This document shows, in pieces, positions 50,173 to 59,570 of a DNA stretch of 64,000 bases. The position numbers and the translations under genes were made by a program. Below the pieces are notes generated by a model. The model saw only the letters and a list, made by a program, of their open reading frames with translations. It did no database searches and had not been told where the DNA came from. The stretch covers positions 62,001 to 126,000 of the forward strand of contig NZ_FZOF01000010.1 in assembly GCF_900188405.1 (NCBI RefSeq), given 5' to 3'. The DNA comes from Actinacidiphila glaucinigra. Its GTDB lineage: Bacteria > Actinomycetota > Actinomycetes > Streptomycetales > Streptomycetaceae. Position 1 is the first letter of the stretch, and each line of letters begins with the position of its first letter.

Positions 50173-51750
50173 TCAGCCGCGGGTGACGTGCCCGTCGACC
50201 AGCCGCCACAGCCCCAGCGGGTTGTCCGGGGCCAGCGCCTCGGGGAGCAGCGCGTCCGGGAAACCCTGGTAGGTGACGGGTCGCAGGAAGCGCTCGATCG
50301 CGCTCATGCCGACGGAGGTGAAACGGCTGTCGGTGGTGGCCGGGAACGGGCCGCCGTGGATGGTGGCGTGGCCGACCTCCTGCGGGTGGGCGAAGGCGTT
50401 CACCACGATCCGTCCGGTGCGGCGCTCCAGGACGGGCAGCAGGCGGGCGGCCTGCGGGTGGTCCGCGTCATCGAGGTGCATCGTCGCCGACAACTGGCCG
50501 CGGAAGCTCCGGGCCATCTCCGTCATCTGCTCCACGCCGGTCAGCCGGACGAGCAGCGCGGCCGGCCCGAAGACCTCGTCGGCCAGCGTGGGTTCGGCCA
50601 GGAACCGGTCGCCGTCGACCTCGAGGAGCTGGGCGCGGCCCTCGAAGGCGCCCTCGGGCTCCGGTCCGGCCGCGACGGTCGCGGCACCCGCGCCGCGCAG
50701 GCGCTGCGCCCCCCGGCCGTAGGCGTCGTGGATGCCGGGGGTGAGCATCGTCCGGGCGCCCATCGCGCTCACCCGTGCCGCGGCCGCCTCGCGCATCGCG
50801 GCGTACCCCGGGCCGTCTACGGCGAGCAGCACGGCCGGCTTCAGGCAGGCCTGGCCGACGTTGACGAGCATGCGCTCGGCGAAACCGTCGCCGATCTCGC
50901 CACCGCGCGCGGCCAGCGCGGCCGGCAGGACGAAGGTCGGGTTGACGCTCGTCATCTCGGCGAAGACCGGGATCGGGTCGGGGCGCAGCTGCGCCCGCCG
51001 GTACAGGGCCATGCCGCCGCCCTCGGAGCCGGTGAAGGTGACCGCCTTGACCAGCGGGTGGTCCACCAGGGCCTCGCCGATCGCGTTGCCGGGTCCCCGG
51101 AGCATCGAGAACACGCCCTCGTGCAGCCCGGAGTCGGCCACGGCGCCCTGGATGACCCGCCCCTGCAGCTCCGAGGCGCCGGGGTGGGCGTTGTGGGCCT
51201 TGAGGATCACCGGGCAGCCCGCCGCGAGCGCGGCGGCGGTGTCGCCGCCCGCGACCGAGTAGGAGATCGGGAAGTTGCTGGCGCCGAACACGGCCACCGG
51301 TCCGATCGCGATCTTCTGCATGCGGTGGTCCATGCGCGGCCTCGGCTGCCGCTCCGGCTGGGCCGGATCGACGGCGGCCTGCCGGAACCGGCCCTGCCGG
51401 ACGACCTCGGCGAACTGCCGGAACTGCCCGGCGGACTTGACCGCCTCGGCCTCCAGCTGCGCGACCGGGAGACCCGTCTCCAGGGCCGCCCGCTCGGCCA
51501 GTTCGCCCTTGATCGCCTCCAGCCGGTCCGCGATCAGCTCCAGGAACGCGGCGCGCTCCGCGAGGCCGGTGCGGTTGTAGGTGTCGTAGGCCTCGTCGGC
51601 CAGCCGCGCGGCGCGGTCCACCTCGGCGGCACCGCCGAGTGCGAACTCCGGCCCGACCGGCTCGCCGGTCGCCGGGTCGAGTGCCTTCATCGTGCCTTCG
51701 GACGCGGGGACGGACGACGCGCCTATCAGTATCTCTCCGGTCAGTCGCAT
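50173..51750 (-). CDS. NADP-type aldehyde dehydrogenase (ketoglutarate semialdehyde dehydrogenase group)
   Basis: A 525-aa aldehyde dehydrogenase. It resembles the NADP-dependent 2,5-dioxovalerate (alpha-ketoglutarate semialdehyde) group: opening LTGEILIGASSVPASEGTMKALDPATGE, PVAVFGASNFPISYSVAGGDTAAALAAGCP, catalytic Glu in FAEMTSVNPTFVLP and catalytic Cys in VNVGQACLKPAVLL. It ends FLRPVTYQGFPDALLPEAL, typical of the group. The start is one base from the stop of the cysteine hydrolase gene, so the two form an operon under the shared dyad operator. Confidence 0.88.
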   Translation of the reverse strand: MRLTGEILIGASSVPASEGTMKALDPATGEPVGPEFALGGAAEVDRAARLADEAYDTYNRTGLAERAAFLELIADRLEAIKGELAERAALETGLPVAQLEAEAVKSAGQFRQFAEVVRQGRFRQAAVDPAQPERQPRPRMDHRMQKIAIGPVAVFGASNFPISYSVAGGDTAAALAAGCPVILKAHNAHPGASELQGRVIQGAVADSGLHEGVFSMLRGPGNAIGEALVDHPLVKAVTFTGSEGGGMALYRRAQLRPDPIPVFAEMTSVNPTFVLPAALAARGGEIGDGFAERMLVNVGQACLKPAVLLAVDGPGYAAMREAAAARVSAMGARTMLTPGIHDAYGRGAQRLRGAGAATVAAGPEPEGAFEGRAQLLEVDGDRFLAEPTLADEVFGPAALLVRLTGVEQMTEMARSFRGQLSATMHLDDADHPQAARLLPVLERRTGRIVVNAFAHPQEVGHATIHGGPFPATTDSRFTSVGMSAIERFLRPVTYQGFPDALLPEALAPDNPLGLWRLVDGHVTRG

Positions 51751-51751
51751 G

Positions 51752-52381
51752 TCAGTGGTCTCCGTTCTCCAGCGTGCTCAGCAGGTCGGCGGTGGTGGTG
51801 ATGGAGTGGGCGTACGTGGGGCCGTTGAGCTCGTGGGCGGCGTGCATCATCTCGGGGCGGTAGGCCGCGGTGGCGTCGCGGACGAGCGTCACGTGGTATC
51901 CGAGCTCCATGGCGTAGCGGCCGGTGGACTCGATGCAGGTGTTGGCGAGCAGCCCGATGACGATCACATGCGTGATGCCCTGCTGCTTGAGCCGGAAGTC
52001 CAGGTCGGTGTTGGCGAACCCGCTCTGCGACCAGTGCTCCTGGATGACCACGTCCCCGTCGGCGGGACGGAAGTCGGGGTGGAACTCGCCGCCCCAGGTG
52101 CCGAAGGCGAAGGTGCGCCGCTCCTGGATGATGCGGTGCGTCGGGTTGGGGTGCTCCCAGTCCTCGTAGTCGCCCTCCTGCCAGCGGCGGTGGGGGACGA
52201 AGAAGACCTTCTGCCCCGCCGCGCGCCCGGCCCCGACGACGGCGCGGAGGTTGTCGAGCAGACCCACCTCGGTGGCTACGGGCTCCAGCGCGGGCCAGAC
52301 CTTTCCGCCCTCGGAGAGGAAGTCGTTGTAGGGGTCGACCAGCAGGATCGCCGTCCGCGTGGGGTCGTAGGTGTCGGTCAT
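51752..52381 (-). CDS. Isochorismatase-family cysteine hydrolase
   Basis: A 209-aa member of the isochorismatase/nicotinamidase fold. Asp16 lies in AILLVDPYNDF; the cysteine nucleophile is in VIVIGLLANTCIESTGR. The position of the usual triad lysine reads Gln in VVIQEHWSQSGFANTDLD, as in a subgroup of this fold that I recall, so the reaction may differ from amide hydrolysis. AAAGGA precedes the ATG at 52381. First gene of an operon with the aldehyde dehydrogenase; its promoter overlaps dyad sites at 52402-52444. Confidence 0.85.
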   Translation of the reverse strand: MTDTYDPTRTAILLVDPYNDFLSEGGKVWPALEPVATEVGLLDNLRAVVGAGRAAGQKVFFVPHRRWQEGDYEDWEHPNPTHRIIQERRTFAFGTWGGEFHPDFRPADGDVVIQEHWSQSGFANTDLDFRLKQQGITHVIVIGLLANTCIESTGRYAMELGYHVTLVRDATAAYRPEMMHAAHELNGPTYAHSITTTADLLSTLENGDH

Positions 52382-52401
52382 GACGCGTCCTTTCCCATTC
52401 T

Positions 52402-52444
52402 GGATTATTTGCATCATCCTCATTCAGGATTACTCTCGTCATCC
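52402..52444. promoter_or_regulatory. Two copies of dyad GGATTA-N6-TCATCC
   Basis: Copies at 52402-52419 and 52427-52444 share the GGAT(G/T)A-N6-TCATCC pattern with three sites near the TetR gene at 54488. They lie between the divergent cysteine hydrolase and lipocalin-like genes, 21 and 33 bp from the two start codons, so a bound repressor would block both promoters. Confidence 0.8.
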
Positions 52445-52476
52445 TGAAAGTCAAGGAACGAATGCGAGGTGGGGAC

Positions 52477-52929
52477 ATGGCCCCCGATGAACTGCGCGAA
52501 GCCCTGATCGGCGCCTGGCGCCTGGTGTCCTACGCGGCCACCGACGTCGCCACCGGCGAGGTCGTCGAGCCCTTCGGGCCGCGGCCCCGTGGGCTGATCA
52601 CCTACGGCCCCGACGGCCACATGTCGGCCCAGATCATGAGGGCCGGGCGGCCGGACTTCCGCCACGGGCGGCTCGAGGAGGGGCTGCCCGGGGAACTGGC
52701 CGCGGCGGCCGCGGGCTATCTCGCGTACGCGGGCACTTTCGAGGTCCCGGCGGAGGACACGGTCGTGCACCGGGTCGAACTGAGCCTGTTCCCCAACTGG
52801 GTTGGCGGTGCGCAGACGCGGATCGCCGCACTGGACGGCCGCAGGCTCCGGCTGAGCCTGCCCGGCGCCGCCAGGATCTGGGGCGCGCTCCGCACCGGCG
52901 TCCTGACCTGGGAGCGCGCCGGGCGGTAG
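52477..52929 (+). CDS. Lipocalin-like domain protein
   Basis: A 150-aa protein of the lipocalin-like group: LIGAWRLVSYAATDVATGEVVEPFGPRP, then RGLITYGPDGHMSAQIMRAGRPDF, and the C-terminal strands VVHRVELSLFPNWVGGAQTR. No signal peptide, so cytoplasmic; may bind a small hydrophobic ligand. GAGGTGGGG precedes the ATG at 52477. It shares the operator region with the cysteine hydrolase operon. Confidence 0.82.
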   Translation: MAPDELREALIGAWRLVSYAATDVATGEVVEPFGPRPRGLITYGPDGHMSAQIMRAGRPDFRHGRLEEGLPGELAAAAAGYLAYAGTFEVPAEDTVVHRVELSLFPNWVGGAQTRIAALDGRRLRLSLPGAARIWGALRTGVLTWERAGR

Positions 52930-52951
52930 CGGCCGCCGTGCTCCGCGGGGG

Positions 52952-54247
52952 CTACCCGCGTACGGCGGGAGTGGCGGCGGCGGTGGCGGTGGCGGTGTCG
53001 GTACGGCCGGGTCCGGTGCCGTCGCCCCGCCGGGCGGCCCTCCCGCTGCCGCCGTTCCGGGCGCGCAGGCCGTGCCAGGCGAGCGTCAGGCCCGCGAGGA
53101 TCAGGAAGCCGAGGCCGCCCGCCACCACGCCGTGCCAGCCGGAGGCCGAGAAGAGCACTCCCGCCACGGCCGAACCGACGGCGCCGCCGCCGAAGACGGC
53201 GAACATGTACACCGTGTTGAGGCGACCCCGGATGCCCGGCGCCGCGGTGAAGATGCGGGCCTGGTTGGCTATCTGGCCGCTGGTCACCCCGTAACCGAGG
53301 AGGTTGCAGCCGACGGCGAGGACGACGAGCGACCGCCCCGCGACCCCGAAGAGCGCGAAGGCCGCCACCGCCGCGATGACGGAGAGGGTGTTGACCGCCA
53401 GCGGCCCCCACCGGTCGGTGAGCCGGCCCGAGTAGCGGGCGGCCAGTGCGCCCGGCACGCTGCACAGGCCGAAGAGGCCGACCACGGCCGGGCCCAGCCC
53501 GATCGGCGGCGCGGTGAGGTGGAAGGCGAGCGTGGACCAGAAGGCGGAGAAGGAGGCGAAGACCGTCGCCCCCAGCGCGGCCGACAGGCGCAAGGGGGCG
53601 TGGTCCACCAGCAGTCGGGGGAGCGAGGCCAGCAGCCGTCCGTAACCCCCCGAGGCCTCGGCTCCGGCGGGCCGCCCGGCCGGCATGTAGCGGGGAAGGA
53701 TCAGCAGCAGCGCCGCCGTGGCCGCCGCGGCGACCAGGAAGCCCGCCCGCCAGGTGCCCGCGGCCTGGGCGATGAGCCCGGAGGCGGTGCGCGAGAGCAG
53801 GGCGCCCATCGTCAGCCCCGTGCCGACCGCCCCCAGGACCCGCCCGGCCTGGCCGGGCGCGGCCATGGACGCGACCGTCGGCATGATCACCTGCGGGAGC
53901 ACGGTGCTCGCCGAGAGGACGAGGGTCGCCATGCCCAGCAGCGCGACGGACGGCGCCGCGGCCCCGGCCAGCAGTGCGACGGCGGTCACCGCCAGCAGCA
54001 CTCTGGACAGCCGGCGCAGCCGGGCCCGGTCCGCGAGCGGTACGACGGCCACGATGCCCAGCGCGTAGCCGATCTGCCCCGCCGTGGCCACGAGCCCGGC
54101 GGCGGAGGCGGAGATGCCGAAGCCGCGGGCGATCTGGTCGAGGAGGGGCTGGGTGAAGTAGATGTTGGCGACCGTGATCGCCGTCGCCGTGGCGAAGACG
54201 GGGAGGGTTCCCCGCTTGACGTCCGGCCGGGTTGCTGCGGTGGTCAT
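52952..54247 (-). CDS. MFS transporter (drug/efflux type)
   Basis: A 431-aa major facilitator with about 12 helices. It starts ATAITVANIYFTQPLLDQIARGFGISASAAGLV, typical of YnfM/CmlR-like proton antiporters, and has the loop 2-3 region LADRARLRRLSRVLL and loop 8-9 RYSGRLTDRWGPLAV. Likely exports a compound related to the neighbouring enzymes. It is convergent to the lipocalin-like gene and divergent from the TetR gene, with three shared dyad sites between. Confidence 0.88.
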   Translation of the reverse strand: MTTAATRPDVKRGTLPVFATATAITVANIYFTQPLLDQIARGFGISASAAGLVATAGQIGYALGIVAVVPLADRARLRRLSRVLLAVTAVALLAGAAAPSVALLGMATLVLSASTVLPQVIMPTVASMAAPGQAGRVLGAVGTGLTMGALLSRTASGLIAQAAGTWRAGFLVAAAATAALLLILPRYMPAGRPAGAEASGGYGRLLASLPRLLVDHAPLRLSAALGATVFASFSAFWSTLAFHLTAPPIGLGPAVVGLFGLCSVPGALAARYSGRLTDRWGPLAVNTLSVIAAVAAFALFGVAGRSLVVLAVGCNLLGYGVTSGQIANQARIFTAAPGIRGRLNTVYMFAVFGGGAVGSAVAGVLFSASGWHGVVAGGLGFLILAGLTLAWHGLRARNGGSGRAARRGDGTGPGRTDTATATAAATPAVRG

Positions 54248-54343
54248 GGGTCCTCGCGGAGGGGTCGCGGGCGGTGGGGCGGTGGGGCGGTGGGGGTGCG
54301 GCGCCGGGCCCGCTGCGGTGGGGGCCCGAGTGCCGGGAAGTGT

Positions 54344-54444
54344 GGATGATTGGAGTCATCCTGATATGCAGGATGATGCGTGTCATCCTTCATGTCAAAG
54401 GCCCGGGGAAGGGTCCCCGGGAAGGTGTATGATGTCCGTCATCC
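54344..54444. promoter_or_regulatory. Three dyad sites GGATGA-N6-TCATCC in the MFS/TetR promoter region
   Basis: Sites at 54344-54361 and 54371-54388 match GGATGA-N6-TCATCC exactly; 54427-54444 has GTATGA in the left half. Between the first two lies the perfect TCATCCTG-N5-CAGGATGA (54356-54376). The third site is 44 bp from the TetR start and would allow autoregulation. Confidence 0.85.
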
Positions 54445-54487
54445 ACATAGGTCGGCACGGTCCGACGCACATCCGGGAGGTCAGGCG

Positions 54488-55081
54488 ATGGGTCACTCGC
54501 AGGCAGCGAAGGCCGAGTCGCGCGAGAAGGTCCTGCGGATCGCGGCCCGCCGGATCCGCGAGGAGGGCATGACCCGCCCCGGCGTCGCCGACCTCATGAA
54601 GGAGGCCGGGCTGACCCACGGCGGGTTCTACAAGCACTTCTCGTCGCGCGAGGACCTGATGGGCCAGGCGGCGGCGCTGGCGCTGGCCGACGGCGAGGGC
54701 AAGATGGCCGACGCCGCCCGCAGGGACCCCGTGGCGCCCCGCTCGGGGCTGATCGACGCCTACCTCAGCGCCCGCCACCGGGACGCTCCCGGTACCGGCT
54801 GCGCCCTGGTGACCCTCGGCGCCACGGCCGGCCGCGGCGACGAGGCGCTGAAGGAGGCGTACGAGCAGCAGGTCCGCAAGTACCTCGAACTCATCGGCGA
54901 GGCCGCACAGGGCGGTGACCCCGAGGTGGCGCAGGCCGACGCGATGGTCACCCTCAGCGCCCTCGTCGGCGCGATGCTGATCTCGCGCGCGGTCGCCGAC
55001 CCCGGGTTCTCCGACGAGATCCTGGCGACGGTCGCCGGACGGCTGAAGGACGCCGACACGCACGTGCCCGCGGAGGTCTGA
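54488..55081 (+). CDS. TetR-family regulator of the dyad regulon
   Basis: A 197-aa TetR regulator. Helix-turn-helix (about residues 10-56): REKVLRIAARRIREEGMTRPGVADLMKEAGLTHGGFYKHFSSREDL. This resembles the LTHGGFYKHF group of repressors that control reductases and efflux pumps by sensing electrophiles or phenolics. The C-terminal domain has GTGCALVTLGATAGRGDEALKEAYEQQ. GGGAGG before the ATG at 54488. It probably binds the five GGAT(G/T)A-N6-TCATCC sites here and at 52402-52444. Confidence 0.88.
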   Translation: MGHSQAAKAESREKVLRIAARRIREEGMTRPGVADLMKEAGLTHGGFYKHFSSREDLMGQAAALALADGEGKMADAARRDPVAPRSGLIDAYLSARHRDAPGTGCALVTLGATAGRGDEALKEAYEQQVRKYLELIGEAAQGGDPEVAQADAMVTLSALVGAMLISRAVADPGFSDEILATVAGRLKDADTHVPAEV

Positions 55082-55236
55082 CCGCATCCCCGGAACTCCC
55101 GCCGCGCGCCCCGAGGCCCCTTGAGGCACCCGTAGGCGCGGGCGGCGTGCGCGGCCTGAGCGGTGGAGGAATGAACCCTTTCATCGCCTTGTACGGTGGT
55201 TAGCGTACGAGTACCGGGAAGCCGCGAGGGCGGACC

Positions 55237-57990
55237 ATGGCGACACGGATCCCCTCCCTGGTCGGCAGGCAGGCCGAGACCGAGGCGATCGAGGCTCTTC
55301 TGCGCCCTGCGGACGGCCGCGGCGGCGCCCTGGTCCTGCGGGGCGACGTGGGGATCGGCAAGACGGCGCTGCTGGCCCTCGCCCGGGAACGGGCGGCGGA
55401 ACAGGGGCGGCGGGTGCTCGCCCTGGCCGGTGTGCAGGCCGAGTCCCACCTGCCGTTCGCCGGGCTCCACCAATTGCTGCGCCCGGTGCTCCAGGAGACC
55501 GGCCGCCTCACACAAGCCCGGCGCGAGACGCTGCTGGCCGCCGTCGGCCTCCACGACGCCGGCCGCCCCGAGCCCTTCCGTATCGCCCTCGCCGTGCTCG
55601 ACCTCCTCACGGAGTGCGCCTCCGGCCGACCGCTGCTGCTGCTCGTCGACGACGTCCAGTGGCTCGACCGGTCCACCAGCGACCTGCTCGCCTTCGTCGC
55701 CCGCCGGCTCTCCTCGGACCCCGTGGTGCTGCTCGCCGCCGCCACCCGGGGCGAGACGCAGGCGCCGGTCTGGGAGGGCGTCGAGGAACTGCCGGTGAGC
55801 CGGCTCGACGCCGACCACGCCGCGCGGCTGCTGGACGCCGGCGCCCCCGCACTCGCGCCCTTCGTCCGCGCACGGCTGCTGGAGGAGGCCGACGGCAACC
55901 CACTGGCCCTCGTCGAACTGCCCCTGGCGGCCGAGGGCCTGGAATCCGTCGCGGTCATCCCGCGCTGGCTGCCGCTGACCGCCAACCTGCAGCGCGCGTT
56001 CGAGACCCGGATCCCGGGCCTCCCCGACGCCACCCGCACCCTGCTGCTGGCCGCCGCGCTCGACGCCGAGGCTGCGACCGGCGACGTCCTGAGCGCCGCC
56101 GGCGCCGTGACCGGCGGCCCCGTCACCGTCGACGGCCTCGTACCCGCCGTGGAGGCCGGACTCGTCCGCGTCGACCGGGACGCCGTGCGTTTCCGGCATC
56201 CGCTGGTCCGGTCGGCGATCCACCAGGCCGCGTCCGTCACGCAGCGCACCGCCGTCCACGCCGCGCTCGCCGCGGTTCACTCCGGCCGTCCCGACAGCGG
56301 CATCTGGCACCTGGCCGCCTCCACCGTCCCCCCGGACAAGGCCGTCGCCGAGGGTCTGCAGCGGTGCGGGGAGCGTGCGCTGCGGCGGGGCGCCGTCGTC
56401 GCGGCCGTGCACGCGTTCGAGCAGGCCGCCGCCTTCGCCCCGGACGGGCGCCGGCAGGCCGACCTCATGCTGCGCAGCGCGGAGCTGGCCGTCGGCCTCG
56501 GCCGCCGTGACCTCGTCCGCCGCCTGGTGCGCACCACCGAGCGGCTGGAGCCGACCGCCAAGGACACGGCCCGTCTGCTGTGGATCTCGGAGTCCCTGAC
56601 CGTCTGCGGGGGCCGGGAGCCGGTCGCCGTACGGACGCTGCTCCGCGCGGCCGAACGCATGCGCGCCGACGGCGAGACGGCCCTGTCGGTCCGGCTCACG
56701 GGTGCCGCGGCCGCCCATCTCTACCGCGGCAACGGGGAGTCCGCGCTCCACGCGGAGGTCCTGCGCACCGCCGACCGGCTGGCCGCCGAACCGGACGGCC
56801 GGTGCGACACCACGGGCGCGGCCATGCTGCTGATCGCCGCGCACGCCGCCCCCGTGGAGCGCGCCGCCTCGGTGCTCGAAGCCGCCCGCGCCCTGGCCCA
56901 CCGCACGGACGACGCCGCGGCGCTGCACACGACGGCCCGCGCGCTCTGGTGCGTCGGAGCGCCCGAACGCGCGGACCCCTTCCTCACCGCGGCCGTCGAA
57001 CGGCTCCGCCACCAGGGGCGGCTGGCACCGCTCGCGGAGGCGCTGGCCCTGCGCGCCTCGGGACGCGCGGCCACGGGCCGGTGCGACCCGGCGCGCGTCG
57101 ACGCCGACGAGGCGCGCCGGCTCGCCCGTGAGACCGGCCAGCCCGAATGGGAGGCCACCGCGCTCACCGTGCTGGGCTGCGTCGCCGCCCTGCGCGACGA
57201 CGCGGCGACCGCCCACCGGCTGATCGGGCACGCCCGGGCCATCGCCGTCCGGCAGAACTCCCCCCTGCTGCACGCGACGGTGCGCATGGCGCGCGGCACG
57301 GCGCTGTCCTGCAGCGGGGACCACGCCGAGGCGTACGCCCAGTTGCGGTGGCTGACAGACCCCGCCGACCCGGGGCACCACATGATGACCGCGCTGTGGA
57401 CCGTGGGCGACCTCGCCGAAGCCGCCGCGCACTGCGGCGAGAAGGACGACGCGCGAGCGGTGCTGGAGCGCCTCGCACCGCTGGCCCGCCGTACACCCGC
57501 GGCCCGCGTGCGGCTGGCCGCGCGGCACGCCCGCGCGGTCCTGGCACGGGGGGACGAGGGCGAGGCCGCCTTCCTGTCCGCCCTCGACGCCGACCTCACC
57601 GGCTGGTCGCTGGAGCGGGCGCGCCTGCGGCTCGCGTACGGCGAGTGGCTGCGCAGGCGGCGCCGCGTCCTGGAATCCCGCGCCCCGCTGAGGGCCGCCA
57701 GGGACACCTTCGACGACCTCGGGGCCGCGGCCTGGAGCCGGCGCGCGCGTCAGGAACTGGAGGCCACCGGGGAGACGACCCGGCAGCGTTCGCCCCGGGC
57801 CGCCGACCGGCTCACGCCGCAGGAACTGCAGATCGCGATGCTGGCCGCCGAGGGACTGTCCAACAAGGAGATCGGCGCGCGGCTCTACGTGTCCCATCGC
57901 ACGGTCAGCACCCACCTGTCGCGGATCTTCCCCAAGCTCGGCGTCACCTCACGCAGCCAGCTGGCCCGCCACTTCCCGCCCGGGCCCTGA
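55237..57990 (+). CDS. LAL-type LuxR regulator (large ATP-binding)
   Basis: A 917-aa LAL regulator. The N-terminal AAA ATPase domain begins SLVGRQAETEAIEALLRPAD, with Walker A GDVGIGKTALL (about residues 35-45) and Walker B LLLLVDDVQWLDRSTSDLLAFVARRL. A long helical TPR-like middle follows. The C-terminal LuxR helix-turn-helix (about 850-910) reads LTPQELQIAMLAAEGLSNKEIGARLYVSHRTVSTHLSRIFPKLGV. These are often pathway activators of secondary metabolism. Upstream a short dyad ATGAA-N4-TTCAT lies at 55171-55184. The nearest genes on its right are a GMC oxidoreductase and a phosphatase. Confidence 0.9.
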   Translation: MATRIPSLVGRQAETEAIEALLRPADGRGGALVLRGDVGIGKTALLALARERAAEQGRRVLALAGVQAESHLPFAGLHQLLRPVLQETGRLTQARRETLLAAVGLHDAGRPEPFRIALAVLDLLTECASGRPLLLLVDDVQWLDRSTSDLLAFVARRLSSDPVVLLAAATRGETQAPVWEGVEELPVSRLDADHAARLLDAGAPALAPFVRARLLEEADGNPLALVELPLAAEGLESVAVIPRWLPLTANLQRAFETRIPGLPDATRTLLLAAALDAEAATGDVLSAAGAVTGGPVTVDGLVPAVEAGLVRVDRDAVRFRHPLVRSAIHQAASVTQRTAVHAALAAVHSGRPDSGIWHLAASTVPPDKAVAEGLQRCGERALRRGAVVAAVHAFEQAAAFAPDGRRQADLMLRSAELAVGLGRRDLVRRLVRTTERLEPTAKDTARLLWISESLTVCGGREPVAVRTLLRAAERMRADGETALSVRLTGAAAAHLYRGNGESALHAEVLRTADRLAAEPDGRCDTTGAAMLLIAAHAAPVERAASVLEAARALAHRTDDAAALHTTARALWCVGAPERADPFLTAAVERLRHQGRLAPLAEALALRASGRAATGRCDPARVDADEARRLARETGQPEWEATALTVLGCVAALRDDAATAHRLIGHARAIAVRQNSPLLHATVRMARGTALSCSGDHAEAYAQLRWLTDPADPGHHMMTALWTVGDLAEAAAHCGEKDDARAVLERLAPLARRTPAARVRLAARHARAVLARGDEGEAAFLSALDADLTGWSLERARLRLAYGEWLRRRRRVLESRAPLRAARDTFDDLGAAAWSRRARQELEATGETTRQRSPRAADRLTPQELQIAMLAAEGLSNKEIGARLYVSHRTVSTHLSRIFPKLGVTSRSQLARHFPPGP

Positions 57991-58025
57991 GACCGGCGGT
58001 GCGGGCGGCCGGCGACGGCAAGCCG

Positions 58026-59570
58026 TCACGCGGCGGCACGGTCCGCGGGGCCGCCTCCCCTGTCGCCCCTGATGAGGTCGGCCGCCCGTTCCGCGACCGC
58101 CAGCACGGTCGCGTTGGGGTGTGCCGACACCGCGGACGGCATCACCGAGGCGTCGGCGACCCGCAGCCCCGACACCCCGTTCACCCGCAGCTCGGGATCG
58201 ACGACGGCATGGTCGTCCGACCCCATGCGGCAGGTGCCGCCCGGGTGGAAGAAGCTGCCGACGCTGCGCCGTACGTAGGCCTCCAGCAGCCCGTGGCTGA
58301 ACGCGGCCGGCCCCGGCAGGACCTCCTCCTTCCGCCACACGTTCAGCACCTGCTCGCTGCCGATCTCCTGGGCCATGCGCACCCCTCTGATCAGGCTCTC
58401 CACGTCGGAACGCGCGGACAGGAAGTTCGGGTCGACCAGCGGCGCGGTCCCCGGATCGGCTCCGGCCAGCCGCACCGAGCCCCTGCTGCGGGGCGTCATC
58501 AGGCCCACGACGAAGCTGTAGCCGTTCTCCGCGCCCACCAGCGCAGGGGGCGCGTACGGCGCGCACAGGAAGAGCAGCTGGATGTCGGGAGCGGTGTCGG
58601 CGTGCGTGCTGCACAGGGCCGCGGCGGCGTCGAACGCGGGGCCCGTCGGCGCGGGCACCTCCCTGGACGCGGAGAAGTTGACGACGGTGACCGGGTGGTC
58701 GTGCAGATTCCCCCCGACCTCGCGGAGGTCCGCCTGGACGCCGATGCCGTGGGACCGCAGCTCGCCGGCCGGCCCGACGCCCGAGAGCATCAGCAGGTGC
58801 GGCGAGCCGATCGCACCCGCGGCGAGCACGACCTCGCGGTCGGCCTCGGCCCGTTCGAGGAAGCCGTCGCGGCGGTACTCCACGCCCGTGCACCGCCCGT
58901 GGTGCAGCAGGAGCCGGTGGACCTGCGCACCGGTGACCACGGTCAGGCCCGTCCGGTGCAGCACCGGCCGCAGGTAGGCGTCGGCGGCGCTCTGCCGGGC
59001 CCCGTCGACGATGTTCAGGTCCAGCCAGCCACCGCCCTGCTGGCGGCGGCCGTTGAGGTCGGTGCTGATGGGGTGCCCCGCCGCCTGCACGGCGCTCAGG
59101 CACGCGGGGGAGAGCGGGTGCACCCGGCGCGGCGGCGCGACCCGCATGGGCCCCTCGGTGCCGCGGAACGCCGGGTCCCGGCCCGCCGCGTGCTCGCTGC
59201 GGCGCAGATAGGGCAGCAGGTTGTCGAAGTTCCAGCCGGTCGCGCCCGCCTTCTCCCACGCGTCGTAGCCGCTCCGGTGCCCGCGCAGGTGGACCATGGC
59301 GTTGATGCTGCTCGAGCCGCCCAGCGCCTTGCCGCGCGGATAGCGCAGCACGGCACTGCCGGCGCCGCGCTGCGCCACGGTGCGGTCGCCCCAGTCCATC
59401 CCGCCGCCGATCAGCCCCATCCACCGCGGCGGCGCGGCCGAGCCCTTCGCCGCCCGCGCCGGCCCCGCCTCCAGGAGCAGCACCCGGGCCCGTCCGTCCT
59501 CCGAGAGCCGCGCGGCGAGTACGCATCCCGCGCTCCCGCCACCGACGACGATGTAGTCGTAAGCCGCCAT
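58026..59570 (-). CDS. GMC-family FAD oxidoreductase
   Basis: A 514-aa flavin enzyme of the glucose-methanol-choline group, like choline dehydrogenase or alcohol oxidase. The FAD motif is DYIVVGGGSAGCVLAARLSED, the GMC signature GKALGGSSSINAMVHLRGHRSGYD and VVLAAGAIGSPHLLMLSGVGP. The catalytic histidine lies in GTCRMG context FFHPGGTCRMGSDDHAVVD, and a second active-site residue is in VSAHPNATVLAVAERAADLI. GGAGGTCTGCG precedes the ATG at 59570. Substrate is an alcohol of unknown kind. Confidence 0.9.
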   Translation of the reverse strand: MAAYDYIVVGGGSAGCVLAARLSEDGRARVLLLEAGPARAAKGSAAPPRWMGLIGGGMDWGDRTVAQRGAGSAVLRYPRGKALGGSSSINAMVHLRGHRSGYDAWEKAGATGWNFDNLLPYLRRSEHAAGRDPAFRGTEGPMRVAPPRRVHPLSPACLSAVQAAGHPISTDLNGRRQQGGGWLDLNIVDGARQSAADAYLRPVLHRTGLTVVTGAQVHRLLLHHGRCTGVEYRRDGFLERAEADREVVLAAGAIGSPHLLMLSGVGPAGELRSHGIGVQADLREVGGNLHDHPVTVVNFSASREVPAPTGPAFDAAAALCSTHADTAPDIQLLFLCAPYAPPALVGAENGYSFVVGLMTPRSRGSVRLAGADPGTAPLVDPNFLSARSDVESLIRGVRMAQEIGSEQVLNVWRKEEVLPGPAAFSHGLLEAYVRRSVGSFFHPGGTCRMGSDDHAVVDPELRVNGVSGLRVADASVMPSAVSAHPNATVLAVAERAADLIRGDRGGGPADRAAA

